Shown here: positions 12,901-26,141 of the stretch, piece by piece
How the letters are laid out: the number at the start of each line of letters is the position of its first letter
Position numbering within the stretch: position 1 is the first letter of the stretch
NCBI RefSeq assembly: GCF_000003605.2
Contig: NW_003132852.1
Span: 238,302-289,966 of the forward strand
DNA from: Saccoglossus kowalevskii
Taxonomy: Eukaryota; Hemichordata; Enteropneusta; Harrimaniidae
Direction: 5' to 3'
Length of the DNA stretch: 51,665 bases
Program-made: the position numbers and the translations under genes
The notes under the pieces: generated by a model
What the model saw: only the letters and a program-made list of their open reading frames with translations
Database searches by the model: none
Told to the model about the DNA's origin: nothing

Positions 12901-15900
12901 CGTTTTCTGCTAAGTTAACTATCACTTGTTTTTGATGTAGTATTAAATTTAATTGTAGAATAAAAATTGATAAAGTATTTTTTGAACTTATTATTTCACT
13001 TTATTTTCCCCATTGATAGAGACATACCATTAAATAAACACTACAAAACCAAATCATGAGTTTGGGTCAGAGATATATAATTTTATTTCATGTTCATGTG
13101 GATTTAATTTAGTAAATTTTACTCGGCGGCAAATAAATCCAGTGAATAATTAGTGTCATTACAGCAAATGGTGTATAAATTCTGATCAGTCCCAGTAATA
13201 CAAGTGGTTATAGTATCTTTATTGGTCTCAATGGGAGAGAGTATTATTTCCCCATGGTCCCAGGAAATAAAGAAAAAAAATTACCCCTAAGCAGTTCCAA
13301 TATTATCCCTGAGTGGTGACAACACAAGAGGGGGATAATATTATCCCTGAGTGATGCCTACAAGAGAAAGATAGCACTATCCCTGAGTGGTGCCAACAAG
13401 AGAGATAATATTATCCCTGAGTGATGCCAACATAAGAGGGAGATAATATTATCCCTGAGTGGTGCCAACATAAGAGGGAGATAATATTATCCCTAAAGTG
13501 TTGCCAACAAGTGAGAGATAATATTATCCCTGAGTGGTGCCAACAAGTGAGAGATAATATTATCCCTGAGTGTTGCCAACAAGTGAGAGGTAATATTATC
13601 CCTGAGTGGTGCCAACACGAGAGGGAGATAATATTATCCCTAAAGTTATGCAACAAGAGAGAGATAATATTATCCCTGAGTGGTGCCAACAAGTGAGAGA
13701 TAATATTATCCCTGAGTGGTGCCAACACGAGANNNNNNNNNNNNNNNNNNNNNNNNNNNNNNNNNNNNNNNNNNNNNNNNNNNNNNNNNNNNNNNNNNNN
13801 NNNNNNNNNNNNNNNNNNNNNNNNNNNNNNNNNNNNNNNNNNNNNNNNNNNNNNNNNNNNNNNNNNNNNNNNNNNNNNNNNNNNNNNNNNNNNNNNNNNN
13901 NNNNNNNNNNNNNNNNNNNNNNNNNNNNNNNNNNNNNNNNNNNNNNNNNNNNNNNNNNNNNNNNNNNNNNNNNNNNNNNNNNNNNNNNNNNNNNNNNNNN
14001 NNNNNNNNNNNNNNNNNNNNNNNNNNNNNNNNNNNNNNNNNNNNNNNNNNNNNNNNNNNNNNNNNNNNNNNNNNNNNNNNAAGTGATGCCAACAAGAGAG
14101 AGATAATATTATCCCTGAGTGGTGCCAACGTAAGAGGGAGATAATATTGTCCCTAAAGTGATGCCAACAAGAGAGAGATAATATTATCCCTGAGTGGTGC
14201 CAACGTAAGAGAGAGATAATAATATCCCTGAGTGATGCCAACAAGAGAGATAATATTATCCCTAAGTGGTGCCAGCAAAAGAGGGAGATAATATTATCAC
14301 TGAGTGAATTAACAAGAGAGGGAGATAATATTTTTTTTAATAATTGTTGGCCTAATTTAGCTGTTTTTGATTATTTGAGCACATTTTGCTGGTAAGATAG
14401 ATTATTCATGGGCATAATAATTCCATGTAGCTAGAAAACACTGTTTATATATGAATAGCTGTACAGCATATATGAATAATTATACAACACATAAGAATAA
14501 CTGTACAACACATATGAATAACTGTACAACACATATGAATAACTGTACTACATTTATGCTTTGAATTTTCATTGTGTACTCACGTATATGACAAATATTG
14601 AAGCTCTCGTCCTGTTCGTTCAAGCAATCTTTTCGGCCATTACACCATTGTTTTATTTCAATGCATTCGCCACCACTTTCACATGGTATGTATCCAAACG
14701 GACAAGTTTCTCGAATAATAAAATGAGCATATGACGTTACCTTACAGCTTATTCGACTTTTTTAAACTATGAGTTATTATCACATCTCACTGCTGTTATG
14801 CCTGTTATGATTGGTTGAAACAACACGACATTGAATAAAAATGGATATCACATGGTATATTGCCCGCCACGTGGTTATTACATGGGTATATTACATGGAT
14901 GACGTCACTGAAACTACTGCGCAACGATACTGCGCTTAACAAATTGTTGTTCGCTGCACCAGTGCTTCTCCGGCCGTTGTTGCTTTCGAGGTTGCTTTCA
15001 AGGTTTTGAAGGAACTTTAGCCATCCGATTTGAAAGAACTTTAGCCATCCGAAATAGACAGTGAACGTGCCAGAATGGATATTATGTAAGATACTCTGTT
15101 TTGATGTTTAGGGTATTCTTTATATGAAGCAAAAATGTACGTCAAAGTCGCCACTGAAACGTCGCAGCCGGGATCGCGGGATCGAGTATTTATGCGATGC
15201 TAACTGAAAACGCTCCAAGCTGTGTGACTTGTGAATAGAAGGTGTAGTAAGTGAGAAAGTAATTTCAAACACTTCCACGGCACTCTGACATTTTTTTATC
15301 TGGTGAGTGGTTAAATCACTTGCGTTTAAGAATTTCTCAATTCATTTCAAAAATGTTATACTCGATAAATTCAGTGATTCACTTTTTAGTATCCGTGTCT
15401 GTGAATAGCGCTTACTGTGTGTATTTCGCAGTTTATTTCAGCAAACAATGTATGTATGATATTGAGTAATGTGGCACTTGTTATAATGCATAAAATAAAA
15501 TATTGCATACTTCAAATATATTTTATGGGAGAGTGGGTGTATGGTTAGATGTATTCGTGCATGGTGGATGTCTGCTCGATGTGATAAATTAAATAACACT
15601 TGGTCATTCGGGCAATATCACGATTTGTTGTCTGCCCTCGAGCTGTTGGTCATGACCACCATCCCAACAAATCGTGATATTACCCTCACAAAAATGTGTT
15701 ATTATTTAAATATAATATCTTTTTTTTAGTTGTTTATAACTACGTACTACATTTGATGCCATGCAGTAGACATAGAACAAATCTCCACACATACAACTCA
15801 AAACTACTTAGAATATAATAATATGTAGAATATATATACATAAATATGACAAGTGGGTGGGAAAACATAATCTCAAAAAAAGTTGGATACGACCCTGATC

Positions 15901-18900
15901 TGACCTAAATAAACCCCTGTAATCATGGTGTCGGGTGACTGTGAGCATGTTTGTGCTCTCAATTGCATGGTAGGAACGAATAAGCATTGATGTTTCTCCA
16001 ACTGATTGACAGTTTCCCATGTGTCTGACAAAAGTGTATGTCTCATCATACTGTATATGTGTTCTTGCTCTGAGTTTAGTTTAGTGTGTCTACAATGGTG
16101 TTGTGAATCTGCCCGATGAGCTTGTATTTTGAAATAATTTTCTGATCGGCATACCGAGAAAAAAACTGGTTAAGTAATGATGACTTCATTCTCATATTTT
16201 TCTCAATCATCGCTCTGCCTGAATTGTTTCCAAAAAAGGCCTCTAGACCTAACCTAGCCATATTTAGTTCTTTCCAAATAATGTAATATTCTGCGTTCTG
16301 CTTCAGATTCCATGTCTGCCCATCATATGCATCCCCGTCCCACGTCCAACACATCTAATTTTGCTGAGGATAGTAGATGATCGGTAGAAGACCGAGTGTT
16401 GATATCTGATCCCGGACTGTGCAGAGCTTTTGCAATATTGACTTAGAAAGACCAACAACCTCACAAATTCATGGATGTATTGTAGATATTCTAAATGGTT
16501 CCTTTTTAGGGTGATGAAAGAGGAGCTAGTTTGCACTACACGGGTAAACAAGATTACGTCAAAGTCCGGCAAAACTAATACACATGGAATACTAGCATAC
16601 TTAGAGCTGAAAACATTACAGGTGATACAAGTGATTTTCTGGCAGTCCCATGTACAATTGGCTCAGGCAAAACAACAAAAAATAACAATTCCAATCGGGT
16701 ACCAACAAGTCACTTCCACTTCCGCGGCAGAAGGTGCCGTGTTCTCCATATGACTTCACACTATTCAAAATGCTATCTTTGATAGTGGATTAAGATTATG
16801 CAATGAACATATACGATGAATGAACAATATCAAATAATTGACGCCATAATAACAAAAGCTTTTAAATAGGCTCTTAAAAATCCATCTTCTAATTGATGAT
16901 GAGTATCTGTAAGTTGAATAGCTTATTTTGGTAAAAATATCAGTTTGGAGCAAAGTGCTCAATATGTGATATTCTATACAACACTATTGCAAAAATAATA
17001 TAGAAAAAAATGATTATACTTCGCTATGGATACAAATATTTACAAAATAAATGTAGAAGATTGGTGAGACACACAGTTGATAAACTAATATACGAATATG
17101 CAAGTGAAAATAATGAAATATCTGATAATATATTTATATTTAGTCTGCCTATTTGAATACTTACGATTCTTACACAACAACATATCTTCATCTTCTGCTT
17201 CACGACAATCTTTGTTTCCATCGCACACAGAGGAATTACTTATGCATTTACGGTTGTGACATAAAAATCCAAATATTTCACTGCATCCTAGAAATAGAGA
17301 TTATGACTTAGTTAGACTTAGCACACAATCCCATTCAATTTGTTATATAAATTATTCAAAACCAATATAATATTGTTGATGTTTTTTTGGTATGGTATTT
17401 CATGGTAAATTTTATAATTCTATCATTGATTTTCTTTAGATACCAAACGCACCACATCTTTATGGAGTGCAACGTTTACATGAATTAAACATCATCTTAA
17501 CATACATAAATAAATTAAAATGCATATTGCCCCACAAACCGTCAAAATGTCTAAGTGAATCACATCGCCATTGACTGTTTAACAGGTCAACGTTATCCAT
17601 GAAATCAATCCGCCAAAATAGCAATAACATATGTAACGATTCTTAAAAAACTATTTAATAGCAACGGATTTTTGTATATACGCCAACACTTTGTTTTCCA
17701 ACTATATTATCAAACACCTTGTACTTGTTGCTCAGGTTTATATAACTATATATTATCACAGGTTTATGAATAATTCTCCACACAAATAAACGAGAAGAAA
17801 AGGAATAATAAAAAAGACCAAAACATTGAATTTCACCACAACATAATAACTAGCAAATAACTAAATTTACATTTACTATAAACAATCCTAAGATGACATC
17901 CTAATGTTTAGAAAGAACTTGTAACTGACAACGACAACAACGATGATGACGACGACGATGATGATGATGATGATGATGATGCATTTCAATTGACAAATAA
18001 TATGATAATAAAGTACGAAGAATCAACAAAATTAATCAAAGGCGAGTATACAGCAATTATTAAAGGAAATGTGTCCGTTTCAGTATATATTGGCATCAGA
18101 AGAAATAACCTCTTGAAATATAAATAGTGTATGTCAGTTAGATGTATTTTTACAAATTTATAGATTCATTTTTTTCAAACGCCAATGTTTGCTTGTTAGT
18201 TGCACAAAAATTATCATAATTTATTCGTTGAAAATAGACAAGCAGCCCCCCCCCCTGAGCATTACTACATATTTCCAATTACCTGTACAGTTATTGTTAC
18301 ACTGTAAATATTGGGAGCATTTTTCAATAAAACGCACTGGTCTAATTGCAATCCCACAGTAGTGTTTTAGATTTGTGAGAAAAAAACGTTTTGGTGAGTC
18401 ATTAAAACACCTTTAAATGATAATTGAGCTCATTGTAAACATACAAATATACAAATTTCAAAATATATTAGGACTATAAATATGTCATTAAAGTGTTAAT
18501 TAATTACTGGATTAATGCATCCATAAGACAATCACCGAATCGGACGTAATTCAAAGCATAATTAGATGGTCATGACTAAAATAGTTTTTTCGCAAGCACC
18601 AGATTGTGAAATCGAGACATGTGACTACCTACGACTCTTGAAAACTGTTCAAATTGAAACACTTTAAAGCGCAAAATCGCCAAACGATGACTCAACTAAA
18701 AACATCAGACTATAAATGTTTCGCAACGTGTTAATGTATAACAACTTCCAAATTCAACAATACCACATTAGAAGAAGTTGGCACATTCATTTATGTCAAA
18801 GGGTTTAAAGCTATTATTGTTTGTTTAAGTTCAATAATCATCTATTTTGTAGTGTCAATGTTTACAATTACTGGGTATTGTACTGCAGTTTAACGAACGG

Positions 18901-21900
18901 TTTGAATTTTAGTAAATATTTTTTTGTAGCTGCACATACGTCGAGACACTTCTTTGTGCGTTTGATATTATTCTTTTTTCAAAAGTATGTATGTGTGTTT
19001 TGTTTAATATTATACTCAAATTCATAAAAACTCTTACTCGATAATTTAATTTGTTCATTGTGTGTTATGATTATTGTACAATAGTGCAAAGTGCGTGGCC
19101 ATGCTTGAAATAAAATGTGACCTGTTACAATCGCTTGTCAATATTCAGGTTGGGTTAAAGCACTTTTTCAGTATATATTTCTGGTGGAAACGCTTCTCAA
19201 AATGTGTGTTAAGTGAAATCACTTATCAAACGGTTTAAAATTCATTAAAACATGCCCTCACTTTAAAAGTGTGTATCTAGTAAAAGAGCATTCAGTAGTG
19301 TTAATATAATAAGCACTATTCAGTGCATGTTCCTCATGTAAACACTTTACAAAATGCGTGTCTTGAAAAATCACTTTCAAATGTGTTGTGATAATAAACA
19401 CTTTTTATACATGCTTTTATTGGAAACAGTTTTCCTAATGTGTTATGGCAATGTTTTATCACACTAACAAATAAGAATGTTTTATTTATTATCAATATGT
19501 TGTTATTTTGATATTGATAGAAACGATTAAATGAATACTCACTATTTATACATAAATCAAGATCTTCGTCGTCTTCCTCATTACAGTCATATTTCCCATC
19601 ACAGACGAGGAGCTCATTAATACACTGGCCATTATTGCATTTAAACCCATCACATGTACCTATAGAAAGATATTGTTTAAATTAGTGTATAATTCATTTT
19701 ATATAACGCTTTATAAATAATAGTTAGTTGATAACTTTGAGGTGTATGTAAAGAAGGGTAATTTAGAAACACCCCCATTTAACAGTTTATTGACTTAACA
19801 AATTGAGTGTATATACTGTTGATATAAATAATTAACTAGTTAACTCATTTGTGTTTTGCGGTGAGGGTATGTAACGTTTTATTGGGACTGCGATAAATTG
19901 TATTTTGGTATAAATTTAGAGATTGTGTGGTTTATAAGCAATACAGATTCTTTTTAAGATTGCAGTTTGATGTATCAAATTTTAGTGTCGACGGATTGGC
20001 GGGTTCAATTGGTTTCAAGACAACTTTAGCAACTGGTTCAGAATGCTGGGAAGTAGTTTTGGATGAAGTTTGATATATTGCATTAGATTTCGGCGAATTC
20101 TGGGTTTGATGTAAATGACCTTAGAAAAGATGTGAATCAACGGAATACAATCTGTAATATATAAGTCAAATTAGGAAAGGTCTAGTTTGTTCGGATTCTC
20201 GACACCACTTGAAAGAAAATGTTGTTCAAACCAAAATCACACAAGTTACACAATATGAGCCTGGAGAACTGGTTTCTGATAGAAGGAACGGGTGAAACCT
20301 CAGCTTCGTAGCCCCAACAGCCACTAACGTATAAAAAGTGCCAGTGATTGCCAAAAAGAAGTGACCCAAGAGAAACAGCACGTGGCTATAGGAGCACCCC
20401 CTGGAAAATGCATCGTAACATGAAACAAACAGTGTGGCTGTGATGTCGGCAATGCATTATATGAAAAATTAATGACCATGTTATGAAAGTCAATATGCTG
20501 GATATGAAGGCCCCGTTACAGGGATATTACACATTTGAACTTCGCATGTCAGAAGACATAAACCTACTACTGCACAATTCAGGAGGCATCATAATACAAG
20601 TAATTGGTATATACCATGTTAATCTACAGCCTGGTAAACTCAAGTGGATATTTCGTTTGAAAGATTGTCTGGTTTCATTTGTTTTGTTTTTTGTTTCGAA
20701 TGTTACATGTTTTGTTGACGATATAATGTGTTATCGGAGATAACCAACTGGTACATATTTTAAAATACCAGATGTGCTTTTCATATATTTCATATGACTG
20801 TATTTTGTCACTATGAACAGCGCAATCTCCGTCATATACTCGTATACGTTACTGGTAATTTGTCTGTGATGGTTTCAAGTATACACTAATGGATTGTCTG
20901 AACTTTTCACACCACATTTAGCTTTGTGGAATACCCTCCACGACAAAGTTTGCTTTAGTGATTTGTTTATATGAAGTCTGATCACACAAAATAAAACAAT
21001 GGATATATAAAAACCACGCAAAATAAATCAAAGTTATTTTTTAAATACATTTCATTTTGTCAAAGTTGATGCCCAATTTCGTAGACATGCCTAACATAAA
21101 AGATGACTTTACAAGATTTGATTATCTGATTATAACAACTTCTCGGTCATTTCACACAAAAACACATCAATAGGCAATTTTGTCCTATTTACTAGGAATT
21201 TGAAAATCGTTCCTTCTTTATTGCAATACTACATATGTACACAAGCAAAATATTGTTATTGTCATCGGCGTGTATGTATATGATTAATAAGTTGAGTTAG
21301 AAGACACTCTTAGAAACATAACATAGTGTTCGATGGTGTGTTTCTCTTCCTGTCAATCAGAAATATCAAATGTCTTTTAGGATCAAATGTGTGCAACTTT
21401 TTCAGTGTGGGATTCTTTGAAATAATGCTGTATGTGCATGTACAAAATGTACTTATGTTTTGTAGTGAAATTATTAGAATCAGTCCCAGTATGATGTCAT
21501 GCTAGTGCAAGTAATATTTAGTTTGAGTGTTCAGTCACATGTTCGTTTGTCACGATTCACATATATCATAATCTTAATATGTTAAATTATTTCTATAAAC
21601 ATTTACTACCACCCTGTGTATCAATAGTATCAAACAGTCACTTAACACTGACAGATAGATTATTAATTATGTGCCAATTTAAACACATTTTTTTGTATTT
21701 GTCTTTCTCTTAATTACTGGCATCTTATGTGATATGCTTACAAGAATTTTTAACAAAAGTGATAAAAGCTTCAAAGTGTCTTTACTTACGATTTCTACAT
21801 AAATTAGGATCTTCATCATATGTATAATAACCATTACAGTCCATTTGCCCATCACACAAACGGTCATCAGGAACACAGTATCCATCTCGACACATTATCC

Positions 21901-24900
21901 CAGAACACACACCTACAAACAAATTATCGATTTCAAAATAAGCTATGTTTTATATTAGTGTATTCACCATAAGTGTATGAAATATAATATTTGTGGGTAA
22001 TGATTGTATCCCAGAACACACACCTACAAAAATTTTCGATTTCAAAATAAGCTATGTTTTATATTAGTGTATTCACCATAAGTGTATGAAATATAATATT
22101 TGTGGGTAATGATTGTGTGGATTTTCAAATCAGTCTAATTTTACATGTCAAGGTAACGTTATACTCATCACTGGGAAGAATAATTGTTCACTAAAATATG
22201 TTGTTGATATATATGCCCTATATTGAAATGAAAAACGCTATATTAGTTATTGGACAAACGCTTTGATTATATTCGAATATTGTACGGTTGGTATATGATA
22301 GAATATTTTTTTTAAATGTTGCCGTTGATTTAATGACTTATTTACATACCTAACATTGAACATAACAAAATAGTTGGTATACATAATATATGATAGAGTT
22401 TTAAATAAATGAACTTGTACGTCAATGCAGATATTTGTGTGAGTCATTTTTCCAGCTTAACATTTTGGCGATTGACGTAATTTTATAGTCGTGTGGGAGG
22501 GAAATTTTCACTCCTTGGCTTTCTCAATTCTCCTGGAATTTCCCCTGGTAATATATGTCCGGTCCATGACTTATATGCGTAAGAGCATACCAATTATATA
22601 CAATAATTCCAGCTAGATATTGATATGTATTCAATGATGGGCCATGGAATATAAAAGTTATTCACAAAACAATTAGACAAAAATGCTAAATTTACAAGGG
22701 TCTTAACTATGTGTAAGCATTTATAAATGTCAAATAAACAAAATATAAAACAGACTTCCTTTTTCAATGTTAATAATGTACTTATGCTGGATAACCAATG
22801 CTCGAATAAATAGTATTGTTTATATCAGATCATCATCTGATGTCAAAACCTGTATACCTCATCCGTGTTTATTACTTCCTAACTTTCATCGCAACTTCAA
22901 TTGAGTAGATACCTCTTGTTGTTGTTGTGCCTACTATTTAAATTATGGAAAGTTGACATATTCATAGCTTACGATTCGAACACATATAATGATCTTCGTC
23001 GGATCCATCTTTACAGTCATCTCTCCCATTGCATACAGCACGGAGACTAATGCATCGACTATTGTTGCACACGAAATCGTTACATGGAACTATGGAGATA
23101 AAAATGAGGCATTCTTCACTATATAATACAATTATGGCAAACGTATTCCATAATGCACTGAAAACGCAATGACTATAACCACAAAATAAAACCAGTTATA
23201 ACATGCCATTAACTAAGGTAAGTATTAACACTAAGTGCTTTAGATATTGTATCAGAGATGCTAATGTCGATGAATTAACAGCAGAAGTTAAGATACTTAG
23301 ATAAGAATTATAGGGAGTTAAGACCAGGTTGGGCGAATGATGAACTGGAACTCCACATAGAAAGGCAAGCTGGATATAAACAAGAAAGCAAGATGAAATA
23401 CGGTAAACTTGTCATTGACTATAACATATGAGTTTAATAAACGCTCACACATGAGGTTTAGGTCATGGCTCAATTATTTAATAAATCTGGACGTGGTCAT
23501 TGACACTGCTGATGACGATATAATACATGCGGTGAGATGAAAGCGTTCAGCGCTAAGCGCAATAGACGAATATGCGTCAGTTCAGTCAACCAATTCGTAT
23601 GATATAATACATTTGGGTGTATGAAAAATAAAAACTAGGAAACCAGTATCAGATGATTTTGAAGACTCCGTTACCACTACGGCGACAGCTTGGCACGCAT
23701 AGTTCGTTGACCTCCACCCCACGCCATGGTTAAACTACCAATTCGCAGCAGTTTTAATAGCTAAGACGAACATTTTTGTTTTACGTTTACTTAAAGCTGG
23801 ATTTTGCCAACACTGTAACATGATGAAAAAACATTTGATAACCCAAATAAATATTATTAATGTGAATTTTGTTTGTATTTGACAGGTCAATATATAAAGA
23901 AAGCCATACCAATGAACATTCCTTTGCGACCAATAACTCATTGCAAGTCGTTTATGTTTATGTCCGGGTTTGTATGGTTAGTTTCGTGGAAATATTAATG
24001 CTACTTATGAACCGCACTAAATAATGAACACAAAATGTATTTCGAGGATGACAATACCGTAATTGCTCTATCAAAAGCATACCACAATAGAAGAGAATGT
24101 TTCTTCTTCTACAGAAGCATGTTGCATGTAGTCGATTATTTGCACTAACATGGTATACTGTACGTCTATACTGTAATTTGAAAGCAGAAACTTTACGTTT
24201 TTTGTTGTATAACTGTCATGTACATACAAGTTTTCATTATGTTCCCCGCGTTTCTTTACATGTGCAGTTACGGATAAATCATGCAATAATTAAAAATGTT
24301 TCCATCTACAATTGAAGCCTAAGAACGGCCCACACATAGGTGAAGCCAGTATTGACGTTGATGGCGCTGTTAGAAACGAAGTCTGCAGAATTGTACCCAA
24401 ATTAAAAATAAAAAAAAAAAACTATTTACCCGTTCTTTTTTAAAAAGGAATTACACTAATGGCTGTTATATAAAATAGATAATCCATACGCTTGAAGTCT
24501 TTGTTTTATATTTATTTATTCATGGGTCAACTACATGTCTTCTGCCCACTCGTGATATCAATACCATGTATTCTAGCTATATTTCAACTACCTTCGCCTG
24601 TGGACAGTATGCACATAATCACTGGTGATAATAACTTCCATGTCCCACAAAGAGCGAGAGAGGCCATGGTGCTCTGGTATTATTACATTAAATCCCAGGC
24701 TTTACAAAATCGCTGGCAAAGTTTTAACCACGTAACTCAGGATGGTATGAGTGTTCGATGATTGATTAACCATTCGTTGGTGATGGAAATGCCGCAAGCA
24801 TTAAATAATGGAAAATAAAACCACACAATTTCACCTTGGAATCTTTTTTGAGACACAAAGCGACTTCGTATGTATTTTAACAATCACTTCAATGAACAGA

Positions 24901-26095
24901 TTTGTAATGGCACCTATTGCACTTCGACCAAGTTTAGATAACAAGGAAGTTTCATTGCCGATTTTCAAATATTTTCTTTCATTTTTAATTGGCTGATGTA
25001 TATCGCAACGACAGCTTTATTTTCTGAAGGAATTGGAGATAAGAAATAAGACAAATCACTTTCATTCAAACATAAATTTTCTATAGTTGCATACCAATGT
25101 CGTCATTAAGAAAATTAAATTTAATGGTAAAGTTTATTCACTCTTCATATAATGAAATTGTTCGTTTTCTTGTAAGAAAAACTTATTGCATGCATATAAT
25201 ATCTGAATTTGACTCGTATGGCGTGTGTACGTCTAACTACTATATTATTTACTGGGTGTGTCATGAATGTTGTGCACACTCCCAGAAATGATGTTGATTT
25301 TTATGTAAGCAAGAATGTTTTCAAATGTGATAATCGCATTAAGGCTGGTGATATAGTTTACTATATTTAAAAGAAAATTCGAGCGAATACAGATGCGGCT
25401 TTTCACGGAATTATAAATTATACTGTTTTCCATGTTAAATGTACAATAATTGTTTGTGTATTGCTGTATTATAACATTTAGTGGTGTATGAAAGATATTA
25501 ATAGAATTTAGATGTAGAGAATAATTATTCATATAAACAACTCACGGTGTCCACATAGATCGGCGTCTTCATCATCGCCATCGGGACAGTGGTTATATCC
25601 ATTGCAGGTAAAACGCATTTCGATACATCTACCGCTCTTGCACTTGAACTCGGTACATATCGCTACAAAATTAACAAAGTAAGCTTTAGATTACTGTGGG
25701 CGACAACGGACATCGAAAGACCCATTAGTAAATATCAAGAAACATGCATCTGAATGGTATATATATATATATTTGTTTCATGTTTTCTTGAACTGTAATG
25801 TATACAATAGATCTGACTACAATATTGGAAGCATAATATTGTGTATAGTACTTTTTAGCTTAATAAAGGTACTTCAGTTCACAGCTCATACCTAGAGACC
25901 TGCCGTAAATACAGTTATTATGTTTTAAAACGTGTGATGGTTGAAAAATGTATTGATACACTGACAACATAATCTTTTTCTATTTGTCTTACGGTACATC
26001 AATTTGAATGTATACTATACTATACTACTGAATAAACTATATCTTTATATGAAGACGTATTAAAGTAGAGATGCATGTTCGTGGGCACTTGGGAG

Positions 26096-26141
<46 letters not shown>

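Larger units (their letters stand above)
8238..14450. mobile_element. Foldback-like element with long satellite-filled inverted arms
   Basis: The outer ends are reverse complements: ATATAAACAGTG followed by TTTCTAGCTACATGG on the left, and the complement at 14425 to 14450 on the right. The similarity continues through about 120 bp of unique arm and then into satellite arrays of opposite orientation (about 8385 to 10450 and about 13225 to 14340). The middle (about 10450 to 13225) is single-copy and carries a spliced plus-strand ORF. Long inverted repeats composed of short tandem units are the hallmark of foldback (FB/TU-type) elements. The element lies entirely in one channel-gene intron. Confidence 0.72.
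6269..14583 (-). other. 8.3-kb intron between LDLa modules 12 and 13
   Basis: The largest intron of the gene. It contains a mariner fragment (6669 to about 6910) and the foldback-type element (8238 to 14450). An open frame of 131 codons at 6998 to 7393 (plus strand) has low-complexity, intron-like composition. Together with 7400 to 8200 it shows nothing I recognise. Confidence 0.7.
14710..17164 (-). other. Intron between LDLa modules 11 and 12
   Basis: 2.5 kb. It contains a CRE-like palindrome and a possible plus-strand leader (14900 to 15090), a perfect 17-bp inverted repeat (15614 to 15681) and two overlapping minus-strand frames of about 90 codons at 16076 to 16572. Those frames show no motif and are in different registers, so I do not call a gene there. 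Confidence 0.55.

Noticed and set aside
13411-14244. 277-codon and other frames across the right array
   Set aside because: They are satellite read-through plus a 348-N gap translated as X.
8385-14340. CRISPR-like array
   Set aside because: Units are contiguous with no unique spacers, the context is eukaryotic, and there are no cas genes.
16076-16572. Two overlapping minus-strand frames as a gene
   Set aside because: They are in different registers, carry no domain motif and have no splice logic with the channel gene.
23630-23700. tRNA-like sequence on the minus strand (GTCGCCGTAGTGGTAACG ... GGTTTCCTAG)
   Set aside because: Box A is approximate, box B is degenerate and no cloverleaf can be drawn. 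At most it is a SINE head remnant.
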